Source of the DNA: Alistipes senegalensis
Lineage (GTDB): Bacteria > Pseudomonadota > Gammaproteobacteria > Burkholderiales > Burkholderiaceae_D
DNA: 64,000 nt
Assembly (NCBI GenBank): GCA_023664945.1
Contig: JAMPER010000004.1
Coordinates: 1-64,000 of the forward strand
Direction of reading: 5' to 3'
In this document: positions 49,594 through 59,724 of the stretch, one piece after another
Position numbering within the stretch: the stretch's first letter is position 1
Layout: each line of letters starts with the position of its first letter
Position numbers and translations under genes: made by a program
The notes under the pieces: model-generated
What the model was told of the DNA's origin: nothing
The model's input: the letters and a program-made list of their open reading frames with translations, nothing else
Database searches by the model: none

Positions 49594-50913
49594 ATGACCC
49601 TCAAGATCACCCGATTAGACACCCGCCAGATCGACTTTGATACCCGGCTGAAAGAAGTCCTGGCCTTTACCGCCAAAGAAGACGCCTCCATTGACCGGGT
49701 TGCCGCCGATATCATCGCAGACGTCAGAAAACGCGGCGACATGGCCGTGCTGGAATACACCAACCGTTTCGACGGCCTGGCCATCCGCGAACCGGCCGCG
49801 CTCGAAATCCCCCAAAAAGCCTGCGAGGCCGCCCTGGAAAACCTGCCTCCTGCCAGGAAAAAAGCCCTCCGGCAGGCGGCAGAAAGAGTCCGCGCCTACC
49901 ACACCCACCAGCGCGAAGCCTGCGGCGGCAGCGGCTATACCTACACCGATGAACACGGCTCGCTCCTGGGCCAGCGCATTACCCCCATCGACCGTGTGGG
50001 CATCTATGTGCCAGGCGGAAAGGCTGCCTACCCCTCCTCCGTCCTGATGAACGCCATCCCGGCCAAAGTCGCCGGGGTGCCTGAAATCATCATGGTTGTG
50101 CCCACCCCCAAAGGCGAGCGCAACGAGCTGGTGCTGGCCGCCGCCCACCTGGCAGGCGTTGACCGCATCTTTTCCGTTGGCGGCGCACAAGCCGTTGCTG
50201 CCCTGGCTTACGGCACCCAAACCATCCCGGCAGTCGACAAAATCGTCGGCCCCGGCAACGCCTTCGTGGCTGCCGCCAAGCGGCGCGTCTTCGGGCAGGT
50301 CGGCATCGACATGATCGCCGGCCCCTCCGAAATCCTGGTCCTGTGCGACGGCTCAACCAACCCCGACTGGGTCGCCATGGACCTCTTCTCCCAGGCAGAA
50401 CACGATGAACTGGCACAATCCATCCTCATCTGTCCCGATGCCGCCTACCTCGATGCCGTACAGGCCAGCATGGAAAAACTCCTGCCCCAGCGTGCCCGCC
50501 AGGACATCATCCGGGCATCCCTTACCGGCCGGGGCGCTTTCATCCTGGCCAAAGACAAAGAAGACGCCTGCGCCATTGCCAACCGGATTGCGCCGGAACA
50601 CCTGGAAATCTCTGCCGAAAACCCCGACAGCTGGCTGCCCCTTCTGCGCCACGCCGGGGCCATCTTCCTGGGGCGCTTCACCTCCGAAGCCCTGGGCGAC
50701 TATTGCGCCGGGCCAAACCATGTGCTGCCCACCTCCCGCACCGCCCGCTTTTCCTCGCCCCTGGGCGTCTATGACTTCCAGAAACGCTCCAGCTTAATCC
50801 GCGTCAGCGAAGAAGGCGCACGTATCCTGGGCGAAATAGCAGTCGAACTGGCAAAAGGGGAAAGCCTGGAAGCCCACGCCCAAAGCGCCGCCTACCGCAT
50901 CCCCCAAAACTGA
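49594..50913 (+). CDS. hisD: Histidinol dehydrogenase
   Basis: Zinc enzyme that oxidises histidinol to histidine in two NAD-dependent steps. The 439-aa product has [51 protein letters not shown] and [10 protein letters not shown] with Gln/His zinc ligands, and [20 protein letters not shown] near the C terminus. The ATG at 49594 follows TGAGGAACC; the longer frame overlaps the end of hisG. Length fits E. coli HisD (434). Confidence 0.97.
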   Translation: MTLKITRLDTRQIDFDTRLKEVLAFTAKEDASIDRVAADIIADVRKRGDMAVLEYTNRFDGLAIREPAALEIPQKACEAALENLPPARKKALRQAAERVRAYHTHQREACGGSGYTYTDEHGSLLGQRITPIDRVGIYVPGGKAAYPSSVLMNAIPAKVAGVPEIIMVVPTPKGERNELVLAAAHLAGVDRIFSVGGAQAVAALAYGTQTIPAVDKIVGPGNAFVAAAKRRVFGQVGIDMIAGPSEILVLCDGSTNPDWVAMDLFSQAEHDELAQSILICPDAAYLDAVQASMEKLLPQRARQDIIRASLTGRGAFILAKDKEDACAIANRIAPEHLEISAENPDSWLPLLRHAGAIFLGRFTSEALGDYCAGPNHVLPTSRTARFSSPLGVYDFQKRSSLIRVSEEGARILGEIAVELAKGESLEAHAQSAAYRIPQN

Positions 50914-50944
50914 GCCGCCCGTGCACCCCACCCTGGAGAAAGCC

Positions 50945-52024
50945 ATGTCCTTCATTGACAACATCATCCGCCCGGAAATCCGCACCCTGGAACCCTACCA
51001 TGTGCCGGATTCGGCAGGCTACCTCAAGCTGGACGCCATGGAAAACCCCTATTCCCTGCCTGATGCCCTCCGGCAGGAACTGGGCAAACGGCTTTCCGGC
51101 GTGGCGTTAAACCGTTACCCCGTTCCCTCCTATACCGCCTTAAAAGCCGCCCTCTGTGAAAAATTCGCTGTCCCCGATGGTTACGATGTCATCGTCGGCA
51201 ACGGCTCGGACGAACTGATCACCCTCATCGCCACGGCAGTGGCGCGAAAAGACCGGCCCGCCAAAATCATGGCGCCCATCCCTACCTTCGTCATGTACGC
51301 CATGTCAGCCGGGTTTGCCGGCGCGGAATTTGTCGGCGTGCCATTAAAACCCGACTTTTCACTCGACAGGCAGGCCATGCTGGACGCCATCCAAAAACAC
51401 CGGCCATCCGTCCTTTACCTTGCCTATCCCAACAACCCCACCGGCAACCGCTTCGATACAGACGACATATTCGCCATGATCGAGGCCATGAAAGACATTG
51501 GCCTCGTCATCAGCGATGAAGCCTACCAGCCCTTTGCCCAAACCAGCATGATGCCCCACCTCCCGCAGCATCCCAACCTGGCTGTCATGCGCACCGTCTC
51601 CAAGCTGGGCCTGGCCGGCACCCGGTTAGGCTACCTTTCCGCCCATCCGGTCCTTTTGGAAGAGCTGGAAAAAGTTCGCATGCCCTACAACGTCAACGTG
51701 CTGACCGAAGCTGCCGCGCTTTTTGCCCTGGAACATATCGAGGTATTCCTTAAACAGGCCGCCGCCATCTGCCGCGAGCGCGAAACCCTCGCGCGCGAAC
51801 TGGCCGCCCTGCCCGGCGTCACCGTCTTCCCTTCCGCCGCCAACTTTCTCCTCATCCGCCTGAAAAATGCGGATGCCGTCTTTGAAAAACTGCTGGAAAA
51901 GAAAATACTCATCAAAAATCCCGGTAAAATGCACCCATTGCTTGAAAACTGCCTGCGCATTACCGTTGGTACCCCGGAAGAAAACCGCCGCTTCATACAA
52001 GCCTTTACCGCCTGCCTTCGCTAA
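50945..52024 (+). CDS. hisC: Histidinol-phosphate aminotransferase
   Basis: PLP-dependent enzyme that transfers an amino group from glutamate to imidazole acetol phosphate. The 359-aa fold-type I product has KLDAMENPYSLP near the N terminus, YPNNPTGNRF, ISDEAYQPFA and the PLP lysine K220 in TVSKLGLAGTRLGYL. The ATG at 50945, behind GGAG, is favoured over an in-frame GTG at 50921. It lies between hisD and hisB. Confidence 0.96.
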   Translation: MSFIDNIIRPEIRTLEPYHVPDSAGYLKLDAMENPYSLPDALRQELGKRLSGVALNRYPVPSYTALKAALCEKFAVPDGYDVIVGNGSDELITLIATAVARKDRPAKIMAPIPTFVMYAMSAGFAGAEFVGVPLKPDFSLDRQAMLDAIQKHRPSVLYLAYPNNPTGNRFDTDDIFAMIEAMKDIGLVISDEAYQPFAQTSMMPHLPQHPNLAVMRTVSKLGLAGTRLGYLSAHPVLLEELEKVRMPYNVNVLTEAAALFALEHIEVFLKQAAAICRERETLARELAALPGVTVFPSAANFLLIRLKNADAVFEKLLEKKILIKNPGKMHPLLENCLRITVGTPEENRRFIQAFTACLR

Positions 52025-52043
52025 CTGACAAAAGAGCCCTCCT

Positions 52044-52634
52044 ATGCCCAGAAAAGCCAAAGTCCTGCGCGAAACCCGCGAAACCAGCATCGAAATTATC
52101 CTAGACCTTGACGGCTACGGCGATTTCCAGGCCAAAACCGGCCTGCCCTTTCTGGAACACATGTTGGATCAGGTTGCCCGCCACGGCATGATCGACCTTT
52201 CCATCCAGGCAAAAGGCGACCTGCACATCGACGCCCACCATACCGTTGAAGACATCGGCATCACCCTTGGCATGGCCGTCAACCAGGCCATGTACAACCG
52301 GGCCGGCATCGTCCGCTATGGCTGCGCCTACGTCCCGCTGGATGAAGCCCTCTCGCGCGTTGTCATGGATTATTCCGGCCGCCCCCATCTCACCTTCAAC
52401 GTTCCCTTCACCCGCCAGACCATCGGCAATTTCGATCTGGAACTCGTCCGGGAATTCTTCCAGGGCTTCGTCAACCATGCCCGGGTCGCCCTGCACATCG
52501 ACAACCTGCGCGGCGAAAACGCGCACCACCAGTGCGAAACCCTGTTCAAGGCCTTTGGCCGCGCCCTGCGAACAGCAGTAGCAGAAGACCCCCGCGCCGC
52601 CTGCATGGTTCCCTCCACCAAAGGCGTCCTGTAA
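52044..52634 (+). CDS. hisB: Imidazoleglycerol-phosphate dehydratase
   Basis: Manganese enzyme that removes water from IGP to give imidazole acetol phosphate. The 196-aa product is the monofunctional form, without the phosphatase domain of enteric HisB. Both metal motifs are clear: [14 protein letters not shown] (about 63-76) and [18 protein letters not shown] (about 155-172). [17 protein letters not shown] is a third landmark. Histidinol-phosphate phosphatase must be encoded elsewhere. Confidence 0.97.
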   Translation: MPRKAKVLRETRETSIEIILDLDGYGDFQAKTGLPFLEHMLDQVARHGMIDLSIQAKGDLHIDAHHTVEDIGITLGMAVNQAMYNRAGIVRYGCAYVPLDEALSRVVMDYSGRPHLTFNVPFTRQTIGNFDLELVREFFQGFVNHARVALHIDNLRGENAHHQCETLFKAFGRALRTAVAEDPRAACMVPSTKGVL

Positions 52635-52671
52635 CATTGCGGCAAAGCCCCCCAAAACCCGGTTTACGCTT

Positions 52672-53310
52672 ATGAAAAAAATCGTTGTTGTGGACTATGG
52701 CATGGGCAACCTGCGCTCCGTTGCCCAGGCGCTTTCCGCTGCCGCCCCTGAAGCAGACGTGCGCATCTCCGGGGAAGCTGCCCTTGTCCGGGAAGCCGAA
52801 AGGCTCGTCTTGCCCGGCCAGGGCGCCATGCCGGACTGCATGCGCTCCCTGCGCGAATCCGGCCTGTTTGAAGCCGTCATTGAAGCCGCCCGTGAAAAAC
52901 CCGTCTTCGGCGTCTGCATCGGTGAACAAATGCTCTTTGACTGGAGCGAAGAAGGCCAAACCCCCGGCATGGGGCTTCTGCCCGGCAAAGTCATCCGCTT
53001 CCGCCTGGAAGGCCGGCAGCAGCCCGACGGCACACAATACAAAGTGCCGCAAATGGGCTGGAACCGCGTGCGCCAGACCCTGGCGCATCCGCTCTGGAAA
53101 AACATACCGGACAATACCCATTTCTATTTTGTCCACAGCTTCTACGCCGTGCCTGACAACCCGGCCCACCAGGCGGGAGAAACCGCATACGGCCTGCCCT
53201 TTTGCAGCGCCGTTGCCCATGAAAACCTGTTTGCCACGCAATTCCACCCGGAAAAAAGCGCGCTGGCAGGGCTGCAACTCTACCGGAACTTCATCCACTG
53301 GAACCCGTAA
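52672..53310 (+). CDS. hisH: Imidazole glycerol phosphate synthase, glutaminase subunit
   Basis: Class I glutamine amidotransferase that feeds ammonia to HisF. The 212-aa product has nucleophile Cys82 in [13 protein letters not shown], and the His-x-Glu pair in [13 protein letters not shown] (about 187-199). [15 protein letters not shown] is the conserved N terminus. It lies 37 bp after hisB; hisF is two genes downstream, and the two products form the tunnelled HisHF complex. Confidence 0.97.
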   Translation: MKKIVVVDYGMGNLRSVAQALSAAAPEADVRISGEAALVREAERLVLPGQGAMPDCMRSLRESGLFEAVIEAAREKPVFGVCIGEQMLFDWSEEGQTPGMGLLPGKVIRFRLEGRQQPDGTQYKVPQMGWNRVRQTLAHPLWKNIPDNTHFYFVHSFYAVPDNPAHQAGETAYGLPFCSAVAHENLFATQFHPEKSALAGLQLYRNFIHWNP

Positions 53311-53354
53311 CCTTTTTCCGTTTTTATTTTTGATACTGTCTCTGGCTTCCTACC

Positions 53355-54122
53355 ATGCTGCTCATACCTGCTATTGACTTAAAAGACGGCCGCTGCGTCC
53401 GCCTCAAACAAGGCGACATGAACCAGGCCACCGTTTTTTCCGACGACCCGGCTGAAATGGCCCTGCACTGGCTCGAAAAAGGCGCGCGCCGCCTGCACCT
53501 GGTTGACCTAAACGGCGCCTTTGCCGGCAAGCCCGTCAATGAATCCGCCGTCAAAAGCATCATCCGCACCGTGCAGGATTACGCGGCAGAAAATAGCCTG
53601 GATGAAATTCCCGTCCAGCTGGGGGGCGGCGTGAGAGACCTGGACACCATCGAGCGCTTCCTGGACAACGGCCTTGCCTACATCATCGTCGGCACCGCCG
53701 CCGTCAAAAACCCGGGCTTTCTGCAAGATGCCTGCGGCGCGTTCGCCGGCCACATCATCGTTGGTCTCGACGCCAAAGACGGCAAAGTCGCCACCGACGG
53801 CTGGAGCAAACTTTCCCGGCACCATGTCATAGAACTGGCACAGAAATACGAAGATTACGGCGTAGAAGCCATCGTCTATACCGATATCGGGCGCGACGGC
53901 ATGCTCTCCGGCGTCAACATTGGCGCCACCGTCAAACTGGCGCAGGCCGTCCGCATACCCGTCATTGCCTCCGGCGGCGTACATGACATCCGCGACGTGG
54001 AAGCCCTCTGCCGGATACAGCACGAAGGCGTGGAAGCCGTCATTTGCGGCCGCGCCCTCTATGAAGGCACCCTTGACCTGGAAACCGCGCAAAAACGGGC
54101 AGACGAACTCACCGAAGCCTAG
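53355..54122 (+). CDS. hisA: ProFAR isomerase HisA
   Basis: TIM-barrel isomerase that converts ProFAR to PRFAR. The 255-aa product has catalytic Asp8 in [16 protein letters not shown], phosphate-binding [17 protein letters not shown] and [15 protein letters not shown], and the second Asp in [14 protein letters not shown]. The sequence is intact and the length standard. Spacing to hisH is 44 bp and to hisF 78 bp, looser than the rest of the operon. Confidence 0.97.
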   Translation: MLLIPAIDLKDGRCVRLKQGDMNQATVFSDDPAEMALHWLEKGARRLHLVDLNGAFAGKPVNESAVKSIIRTVQDYAAENSLDEIPVQLGGGVRDLDTIERFLDNGLAYIIVGTAAVKNPGFLQDACGAFAGHIIVGLDAKDGKVATDGWSKLSRHHVIELAQKYEDYGVEAIVYTDIGRDGMLSGVNIGATVKLAQAVRIPVIASGGVHDIRDVEALCRIQHEGVEAVICGRALYEGTLDLETAQKRADELTEA

Positions 54123-54200
54123 CCTGCCGCCCAACAGCCGCTTTTCATATACAATCACAGGCAAATACCTCTAACCCCGTTTTAAGACAGGAACCGCCCC

Positions 54201-54962
54201 ATGCTGGCGAAAAGAATCATCCCCTGCCTGGACGTTACCGCCGGCCGGGTAGTCAAAGGAGTCAACTTCGTCGGCCTGCGCGATGCAGGCGACCCGGTTG
54301 AAATTGCCCGCCGCTACAACGAGCAGGGTGCCGATGAACTCACCTTTCTGGACATCACCGCCTCCAGCGACCAGCGCGACATCATCCTGCATATCGTCGA
54401 AGCCGTCTCGGCACAGGTTTTCATCCCGCTCACCGTCGGCGGCGGCGTGCGCAGCGTTGAAGACGTGCGCCGGCTGCTCAACGCCGGCGCAGACAAAGTC
54501 AGCATCAACACCTCGGCTGTCACCAATCCGCAGCTGGTGGCCGATGCCGCCTCCCGCTACGGCTCCCAGTGCATCGTCGTTGCCATCGACGCCAAACAGA
54601 CCGCGCCGGGCCGCTGGGAAGTTTTCACCCACGGCGGGCGCAACCCCACCGGGCTTGACGCCATCGAATGGGCGAAAAAAATGGCACAGCTTGGCGCAGG
54701 CGAAATCCTTTTGACCAGCATGGACAAAGACGGCACCAAAAGCGGTTTTGACCTGGACCTGACCCGCGCCATTTCCGATGCCGTCGCCATCCCGCTCATT
54801 GCCTCCGGCGGCGTCGGCAACCTCGAACACCTGGCAGACGGCATCACCAAAGGCCATGCCGATGCCGTTTTGGCCGCCAGCATCTTCCACTACGGCGAAT
54901 ACACCGTGCAGCAGGCCAAGCACTTCATGGCCGCCCGCGGAATCGAAGTGAGGCTCACATGA
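54201..54962 (+). CDS. hisF: Imidazole glycerol phosphate synthase, cyclase subunit
   Basis: TIM-barrel cyclase that makes IGP and AICAR from PRFAR with ammonia from HisH. The 253-aa product has Asp11 in [18 protein letters not shown] and the second catalytic Asp in [35 protein letters not shown] and [15 protein letters not shown] bind phosphate. It overlaps hisI by 4 bp. Confidence 0.97.
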   Translation: MLAKRIIPCLDVTAGRVVKGVNFVGLRDAGDPVEIARRYNEQGADELTFLDITASSDQRDIILHIVEAVSAQVFIPLTVGGGVRSVEDVRRLLNAGADKVSINTSAVTNPQLVADAASRYGSQCIVVAIDAKQTAPGRWEVFTHGGRNPTGLDAIEWAKKMAQLGAGEILLTSMDKDGTKSGFDLDLTRAISDAVAIPLIASGGVGNLEHLADGITKGHADAVLAASIFHYGEYTVQQAKHFMAARGIEVRLT

Positions 54963-55357
54963 CCCCCGAATGGCTAAAACAAATCAAATGGGACGAAAAA
55001 GGCCTCATCCCCGCCATTGCCCAGGATGCGGCAACCGGCGCCGTCCTCATGTTTGCCTGGATGAACCGTGAAGCCCTCCTGCAAACCGTGCAAACCGGCG
55101 AAGCCGTTTACTGGAGCCGCTCCAGAAACCGCCTCTGGCACAAAGGCGAAGAATCCGGCCATACCCAAAAAGTAGTGGAAATGCGCATCGACTGTGATGA
55201 AGACGTCCTCCTCTTGCGCGTTGAACAAACCGGCGGCATCGCCTGCCACACCGGGCGGCAATCCTGCTTCTTCCGCCGCTTTTCCGGCAACAGCGCCACC
55301 GGGCAGTGGCTCGCTGTCGATCCGGTTCTCAAAGACCCCCAGGACATATACCGATGA
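54959..55357 (+). CDS. hisI: Phosphoribosyl-AMP cyclohydrolase
   Basis: Opens the adenine ring of PR-AMP. The 132-aa product carries metal and catalytic residues in [20 protein letters not shown] (about 79-98) and [20 protein letters not shown] and [18 protein letters not shown] are conserved. It is a free-standing HisI, not fused to HisE as in enterics. It overlaps both hisF and hisE by 4 bp, indicating tight coupling. Confidence 0.97.
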   Translation: MTPEWLKQIKWDEKGLIPAIAQDAATGAVLMFAWMNREALLQTVQTGEAVYWSRSRNRLWHKGEESGHTQKVVEMRIDCDEDVLLLRVEQTGGIACHTGRQSCFFRRFSGNSATGQWLAVDPVLKDPQDIYR

Positions 55358-55734
55358 AAAACATCCTCGAACGCCTCGCCGCCACCATTGAATCCCGCAA
55401 ACCCGCCAACGGCGGCGACCCGGAAAAATCCTATGTGGCCCGCCTCATGACCAAAGGCGACGACGCCATCCTGAAAAAAATCGGCGAAGAAGCCACCGAA
55501 ACCGTCATGGCAGCCAAAGACGTCAGAAACGGCGGGGAAAAAAGCAAACTTGTATATGAATGCGCCGACCTGTGGTTCCATTCCCTTGTCTTGCTGGCCC
55601 GGTTCGGCTTAACGCCCGGCGATGTACTGAACGAACTCGCCAGAAGGGAAGGCATCTCGGGCATTGAAGAAAAAGCCTCCCGCACGGATCCGCTGCGGGC
55701 CGTCAACCCAAACACCCACAACGAAAGGAAATAA
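55354..55734 (+). CDS. hisE: Phosphoribosyl-ATP pyrophosphatase
   Basis: Releases pyrophosphate from PR-ATP, the second step of the pathway. The 126-aa all-helical MazG-like product has [20 protein letters not shown] and [11 protein letters not shown] with Glu ligands, then [20 protein letters not shown]. The ATG at 55354 overlaps the hisI stop. A C-terminal extension of about 20 residues is variable in the family. It is the last his gene; hinT follows 3 bp later. Confidence 0.96.
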   Translation: MKNILERLAATIESRKPANGGDPEKSYVARLMTKGDDAILKKIGEEATETVMAAKDVRNGGEKSKLVYECADLWFHSLVLLARFGLTPGDVLNELARREGISGIEEKASRTDPLRAVNPNTHNERK

Positions 55735-55737
55735 CCC

Positions 55738-56109
55738 ATGGAAAACTGTCCTTTCTGCAAAATCGCCGCAAGACGCCTGCCGGCTGATATTGTGTATGAA
55801 AACGACCGCATCCTGGTTTTCAAGGATATCCACCCGGCCGCGCCGGTCCACCTGCTGATCGTCCCCAAACAACACATTCCCACCCTGTCGGACTGCCATG
55901 AAGGCCATGCCGGCATCCTGGGTGAAATGCTGGCCGTTGTACCGCGAATCGCAGACCAGCTCAAAATCGGCGTTGTTGGCAGCACCCCGGAAACCCGCAG
56001 CGGCGGCTACCGCATCATCATCAACGCCGGGCCGGACGGCAGGCAGGAAGTCTATCACCTGCACATCCACCTCCTCGGCGGCCCCCGTCCCTGGAAAGAC
56101 AACAAATAA
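55738..56109 (+). CDS. hinT: HIT-family purine nucleoside phosphoramidase HinT
   Basis: The 123-aa HIT protein has NCPFCKIAARRLPADIVYEN at the start and the histidine triad in YHLHIHLLGG (about 108-117). HinT hydrolyses AMP-lysine and similar phosphoramidates. An insertion of about six residues (GSTPETRSGGYRIIINAGPD) precedes the triad, as in betaproteobacterial forms. It trails hisE by 3 bp. In related genomes tatABC follows; here the next gene is a convergent protease. Confidence 0.94.
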   Translation: MENCPFCKIAARRLPADIVYENDRILVFKDIHPAAPVHLLIVPKQHIPTLSDCHEGHAGILGEMLAVVPRIADQLKIGVVGSTPETRSGGYRIIINAGPDGRQEVYHLHIHLLGGPRPWKDNK

Positions 56110-56144
56110 CCGGGCCCGGCGGCATCCCCTTCCTTGCCGTGTGT

Positions 56145-56154
56145 GGGGGGGGGG
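56145..56154. repeat. Run of ten G residues
   Basis: A G10 tract lies in the 69-bp gap between the 3' ends of hinT and the convergent protease gene. It is the longest homopolymer noticed in the window and is not coding. Confidence 0.9.
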
Positions 56155-56178
56155 CGGATAAAAGCAGCCTTTTCGCTC

Positions 56179-57360
56179 CTATCCGCCCGCCTGCTCTTCC
56201 ACCCGCTTGCGGGAAGGGCGCTTGCCAACCGTCACTTCCAGCGGCACCTCCTTGCCGCCGCGCGAAACCGTAATCTCAACCTGGCTTCCCGGCTCCAGGA
56301 GCGCAATCAGGTTAAACATCTCCGTCATGCTCGAAACCGGCTTGTCCTTTACCGCCAAAAGCACATCCCCCGGCTTCATCCCGGCCTTGTCCGCCGGGCC
56401 GTTTTTCAGGATACCGGCAATAATCACCCCTTCCTTCTGGCTCAACCCCAGATTTTCCGCCAGCTCCGGCGTAATATCCCTCGGTTCCACGCCAATCCAG
56501 CCCCTGACAACCTGCCCCTTGCTGATAATCGATTCCATCACCGTTTTCACCGTTGAAACCGGAATGGCAAACCCGATGCCCAGCGAACCGCCCGTTCGCG
56601 AATAAATCGCCGAATTGATCCCCAAAAGATTGCCGTTCACATCAATCAGCGCCCCGCCCGAATTGCCCGGATTGATCGCGGCATCCGTCTGGATAAAATT
56701 CTCGTAAATATTGATGCCCAGCTGGCTGCGGCCCAGCGCGGAAATAATCCCCATCGTCACCGTCTGCCCCACACCGAAAGGATTGCCGATCGCCAGCACC
56801 ACATCGCCTACCCGCGCCTCCTCAATATGGCCCAGCGTCATCGCCGGCAAATCCGGCAAATCCACCTTCACCACCGCCAGGTCCGTCTCCGGGTCAGCGC
56901 CCACCAGCCTGGCCGGCGCCTTCCTGCCCCCCTCAAACGCCACCTCAATCTGGTCTGCCGTCTCAACCACATGGTTATTCGTCACAATATACCCTTCCGG
57001 GCTGATCACCACCCCGGAACCCAGATTCGTCTGCTTCTCCTCGCTGTCAAACCGCTCGCCGAAAAACCGCTTGAAAAACGGATCATCCAAAAGCGGGCTT
57101 TGCGGCTGGCGCACCGCCTTCATCGTATAAATATTCACCACCGAAGGCATCGCGCGCACCACCGCCTCGCGATACGAAGCCTGAAGAGGCGCGGCGCCTG
57201 CCGGCGCTTCCTGTACCGTCACCGTTGAAGTCAGCGGTTTTTTCAACGCGCCCTCGCCCGATACCCACTCCGGCTTGACCGCTGCCACCACAAACCAGAC
57301 AGCCAGCCCTGCTGTTACAATCTGGGCAAACAGCAACCAGAGTCGCTTCATATTAACCAT
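56179..57360 (-). CDS. DegS/HtrA-type trypsin-like serine protease with PDZ domain
   Basis: The 393-aa periplasmic protease has one N-terminal anchor (about 5-28). The protease domain has the triad His in IVTNNHVVE (about 127), Asp in DPETDLAVVKV and Ser in NPGNSGGALIDVN (about 228). A single PDZ domain follows (GWIGVEPRDITPELAENLGL, then PADKAGMKPGDVLLAVKDKP). One PDZ and an anchor fit DegS, a sensor of envelope stress; synteny agrees. A second in-frame ATG at 57351 (MKRLWLLF) may be the true start; neither has a clear ribosome site. It is divergent from the Nif3-like gene, with 17 bp between starts. Confidence 0.93.
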   Translation of the reverse strand: MVNMKRLWLLFAQIVTAGLAVWFVVAAVKPEWVSGEGALKKPLTSTVTVQEAPAGAAPLQASYREAVVRAMPSVVNIYTMKAVRQPQSPLLDDPFFKRFFGERFDSEEKQTNLGSGVVISPEGYIVTNNHVVETADQIEVAFEGGRKAPARLVGADPETDLAVVKVDLPDLPAMTLGHIEEARVGDVVLAIGNPFGVGQTVTMGIISALGRSQLGINIYENFIQTDAAINPGNSGGALIDVNGNLLGINSAIYSRTGGSLGIGFAIPVSTVKTVMESIISKGQVVRGWIGVEPRDITPELAENLGLSQKEGVIIAGILKNGPADKAGMKPGDVLLAVKDKPVSSMTEMFNLIALLEPGSQVEITVSRGGKEVPLEVTVGKRPSRKRVEEQAGG

Positions 57361-57377
57361 AATGGAAAACCCGGAAA

Positions 57378-58145
57378 ATGAATGAAAAAACGGCGCACAG
57401 AGATGAAATTACCAGATTTTTGGCCTGCGAACTCAATATTTCCCAAATTTCTGATTATTGTCCAAATGGCCTGCAAGTGGAAGGAAAAATTCACCTGAAA
57501 TCCATCGTTTCCGGCGTCACCGCCAGCCTGGCCTTAATCGAAGCCGCCATTGCCGCCAAAGCAGACGCCCTTTTGGTCCACCACGGCTACTTCTGGCGGG
57601 GCGAAAACCCCTGCCTCACCGGGCCAAAACAAACCCGCATCAAGCGCCTGCTGGAAAACAACCTCAACCTCTACGCCTATCACCTTCCCCTGGACAAACA
57701 CGAACACCTCGGCAACAATGCCATGCTCGCCAAACAGCTCGGCCTCCTCTGCCAGGGCCACTTTGGCGAAAACGACCTCGGCTGGATCGGCGCCATGCAA
57801 GACCCCGCCGTCAAAACCGTCGGCCAGCTCGCCCGGCTCATCGAAAGCCGCCTGGAAAGAAAACCGCTCCTAATCGGCGACCCTGCCATGCCCTTGGGCC
57901 GCATCGGCTGGTGTTCCGGCGCGGCGCACAACCTGCTCTCCGCAGCCGCCCAGGCCGATGCCGCCGTTTACTTAAGCGGCGAAATCGCCGAACAAACCGT
58001 CCACGAAGCGCGGGAATACGGCGTGGCCTACCTTGCCTGCGGCCACCATGCCACCGAACGCTACGGCATCCAGGCATTGGGCGAACTGCTCGCCGGGCAA
58101 TTCGGCATCCGCCACCAGTTCATTGATATCGACAACCCCGCATAA
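57378..58145 (+). CDS. Nif3-like dinuclear metal-centre protein (YbgI)
   Basis: The 255-aa product of the Nif3/YbgI family forms a toroidal hexamer with a two-metal site. Metal-ligand motifs: LLVHHGYFWRGE (about 67-78), AYHLPLDKHEHLGNN and YLACGHHATERYGIQAL near the C terminus. It is suspected to be a GTP cyclohydrolase-like or metal-handling hydrolase; its role is unsettled. The start is close to that of the divergent protease gene. In related genomes petABC lies between this gene and sspA; here 258 bp without a gene (58146-58402) separate them. Confidence 0.92.
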   Translation: MNEKTAHRDEITRFLACELNISQISDYCPNGLQVEGKIHLKSIVSGVTASLALIEAAIAAKADALLVHHGYFWRGENPCLTGPKQTRIKRLLENNLNLYAYHLPLDKHEHLGNNAMLAKQLGLLCQGHFGENDLGWIGAMQDPAVKTVGQLARLIESRLERKPLLIGDPAMPLGRIGWCSGAAHNLLSAAAQADAAVYLSGEIAEQTVHEAREYGVAYLACGHHATERYGIQALGELLAGQFGIRHQFIDIDNPA

Positions 58146-58402
58146 CCCCGTCCTCTTCCTGCCTGTGGCTGCCCTTCAAAAAACCGCAGGGATTCCTTAT
58201 AATAAAAGATTGGTGTTGGATTGGGTTCGTTTTCCTGCCTGGGCAATCCTGCCGGCAACAACAAGGCAAACCGCGCATCTCCCGGCGATAACGCCTCATG
58301 CGCAAGCCTTTTCCCTGCCCGGCCGGTGCCAGGCGCAGCAAACACAGCCCGCCCGAAACCGCAGCCCATTCCCGCTTTCACTGGCATAAAGGAACAAACA
58401 TC

Positions 58403-59014
58403 ATGATGGTTCTTTATTCAGGCACCACCTGCCCCTTCTCGCAACGCTGCCGCCTTGTCCTGTTTGAAAAAGGCATGGACTTTGAAATCCGGGATATCGA
58501 CCTCTTCAACAAACCCGAGGAAATCACGGCCATGAACCCCTACGGCCAGGTGCCCATCCTCGTTGAAAGAGACCTCATCCTCTACGAATCCAACATCATC
58601 AACGAATACATAGACGAACGTTTCCCGCATCCCCAGCTCATGCCGGCCGATCCGCTCATGCGTGCCCGCGCACGGCTCATGCTCTTTACCTGCGAAAAAG
58701 AACTCTTCGTCCACGTCAACACCCTGGAAAACGACAAATCCGAAAACGCGCAAATCAACCATGAAAAAGCCCGCGCCCAAATCAGGGACTATCTCACCGC
58801 GCTTTCCCCCCTTTTCCAGAAAAACAAATACATGCTGGGCGAAGAATTCTCCATGCTCGACGTTGCCATCGCCCCCCTCCTCTGGCGGCTGGACTACTAC
58901 GGCATCGAACTTCCCCGAAGCGCCGCCCCCATCATGAAATACGCCGAACGCATCTTCTCCCGCCCGGCCTATATTGAAGCGCTCACCCCGCCTGAAAAAG
59001 TCATGCGCCGCTAA
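58403..59014 (+). CDS. sspA: Stringent starvation protein A
   Basis: GST-fold protein of 203 aa that binds RNA polymerase and modulates stress and virulence genes; it has no glutathione activity in E. coli. The thioredoxin-like N-terminal domain starts MMVLYSGTTCPFSQRCRLVL; NPYGQVPILVERDLILYESN contains the conserved cis-Pro loop; the helical domain follows with PLLWRLDYYGIELPRSA. AAAGGAAC precedes the ATG at 58403 (or 58406). sspB follows 27 bp later, the standard pair. Confidence 0.95.
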   Translation: MMVLYSGTTCPFSQRCRLVLFEKGMDFEIRDIDLFNKPEEITAMNPYGQVPILVERDLILYESNIINEYIDERFPHPQLMPADPLMRARARLMLFTCEKELFVHVNTLENDKSENAQINHEKARAQIRDYLTALSPLFQKNKYMLGEEFSMLDVAIAPLLWRLDYYGIELPRSAAPIMKYAERIFSRPAYIEALTPPEKVMRR

Positions 59015-59041
59015 CATAAAAACCGGCAAACAGGGAAAAAC

Positions 59042-59437
59042 ATGGAAAACGCCACCAAACCCTACCTCGTCCGCGCCATCCACGAATGGTGCACCGACAA
59101 CGGCTTTACCCCCTACATCGCGGTGGATGTCGATGCCAGTACCCGGCTTCCCATGCAATTCGTCCGTGAAGGGCAAATCGTGCTGGACATCAGCTACGAA
59201 GCCACCAGCGGGCTCGTCATTGATAACGAAACCATCCGCTTCAAGGCCAGGTTTGCCGGCAGCCCCCACGACATCAGCATTCCCGTCAACAACGTCATGG
59301 CCATCTACGCCAAACAAAACGGCCACGGCATGGCCTTTGACGTAAAAAGAAAAAAAGCCGGGGAACCCACCCCGCCTAAAGACGATCCCGCACCGCCCAA
59401 AAAAAACACGCCACCCACCTTTACACGGGTGAAATAG
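59042..59437 (+). CDS. sspB: ClpXP adaptor SspB
   Basis: The 131-aa protein delivers ssrA-tagged and other substrates to ClpXP. The folded domain (about 1-105) has PYLVRAIHEWCTDNGFTPYI, VLDISYEATSGLVIDNETI and IPVNNVMAIYAKQNGHGMAF. The tail is a flexible Pro/Lys-rich linker ending FTRVK, the ClpX-binding module. A ribosome-like AGGG lies before the ATG. The tRNA-Thr gene follows 25 bp downstream. Confidence 0.95.
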   Translation: MENATKPYLVRAIHEWCTDNGFTPYIAVDVDASTRLPMQFVREGQIVLDISYEATSGLVIDNETIRFKARFAGSPHDISIPVNNVMAIYAKQNGHGMAFDVKRKKAGEPTPPKDDPAPPKKNTPPTFTRVK

Positions 59438-59462
59438 GGTAGAATATCAGCTTTCCCAACGT

Positions 59463-59538
59463 GCCAGCTTAGCTCATCAGGTAGAGCACCTGATTTGTAA
59501 TCAGGGGGTGGCGGGTTCAAGTCCTGCAGCTGGCACCA
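59463..59538 (+). tRNA. tRNA-Thr (anticodon UGU)
   Basis: A 76-nt cloverleaf: acceptor GCCAGCT / AGCTGGC, D arm GCTC...GAGC, anticodon stem CCTGA / TCAGG with loop TTTGTAA, T arm GCGGG TTCAAGT CCTGC, discriminator A and encoded CCA. Anticodon TGT reads ACA threonine codons. The position after sspB is conserved in Burkholderiales. A possible -10 box, TAGAAT (59440-59445), overlaps the end of sspB. The gap to the next gene (59539-59780) holds the toxin-antitoxin promoter. Confidence 0.97.
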
Positions 59539-59724
59539 TTTCCCGATTTCCATTTTCCCTCTGCCATCATCCGTTCCGCTCTCCGGCCGGAAAAACGGCA
59601 AATTTGCCCTTTCAGCATCGGTTGCGCTATTTTCTGCTCCACCTACGCATTGGCCCTGAAAAAATCCCGTCATGCCTGCCGTGTCAAACAGGGTTTATAC
59701 AAATAACCATTCAAGACGTCTTGG

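Noticed and set aside
58146..58402. Remnant of petABC between the Nif3-like gene and sspA
   Set aside because: I translated the gap by eye and saw no Rieske or cytochrome b fragments, so the loss is complete at this site.
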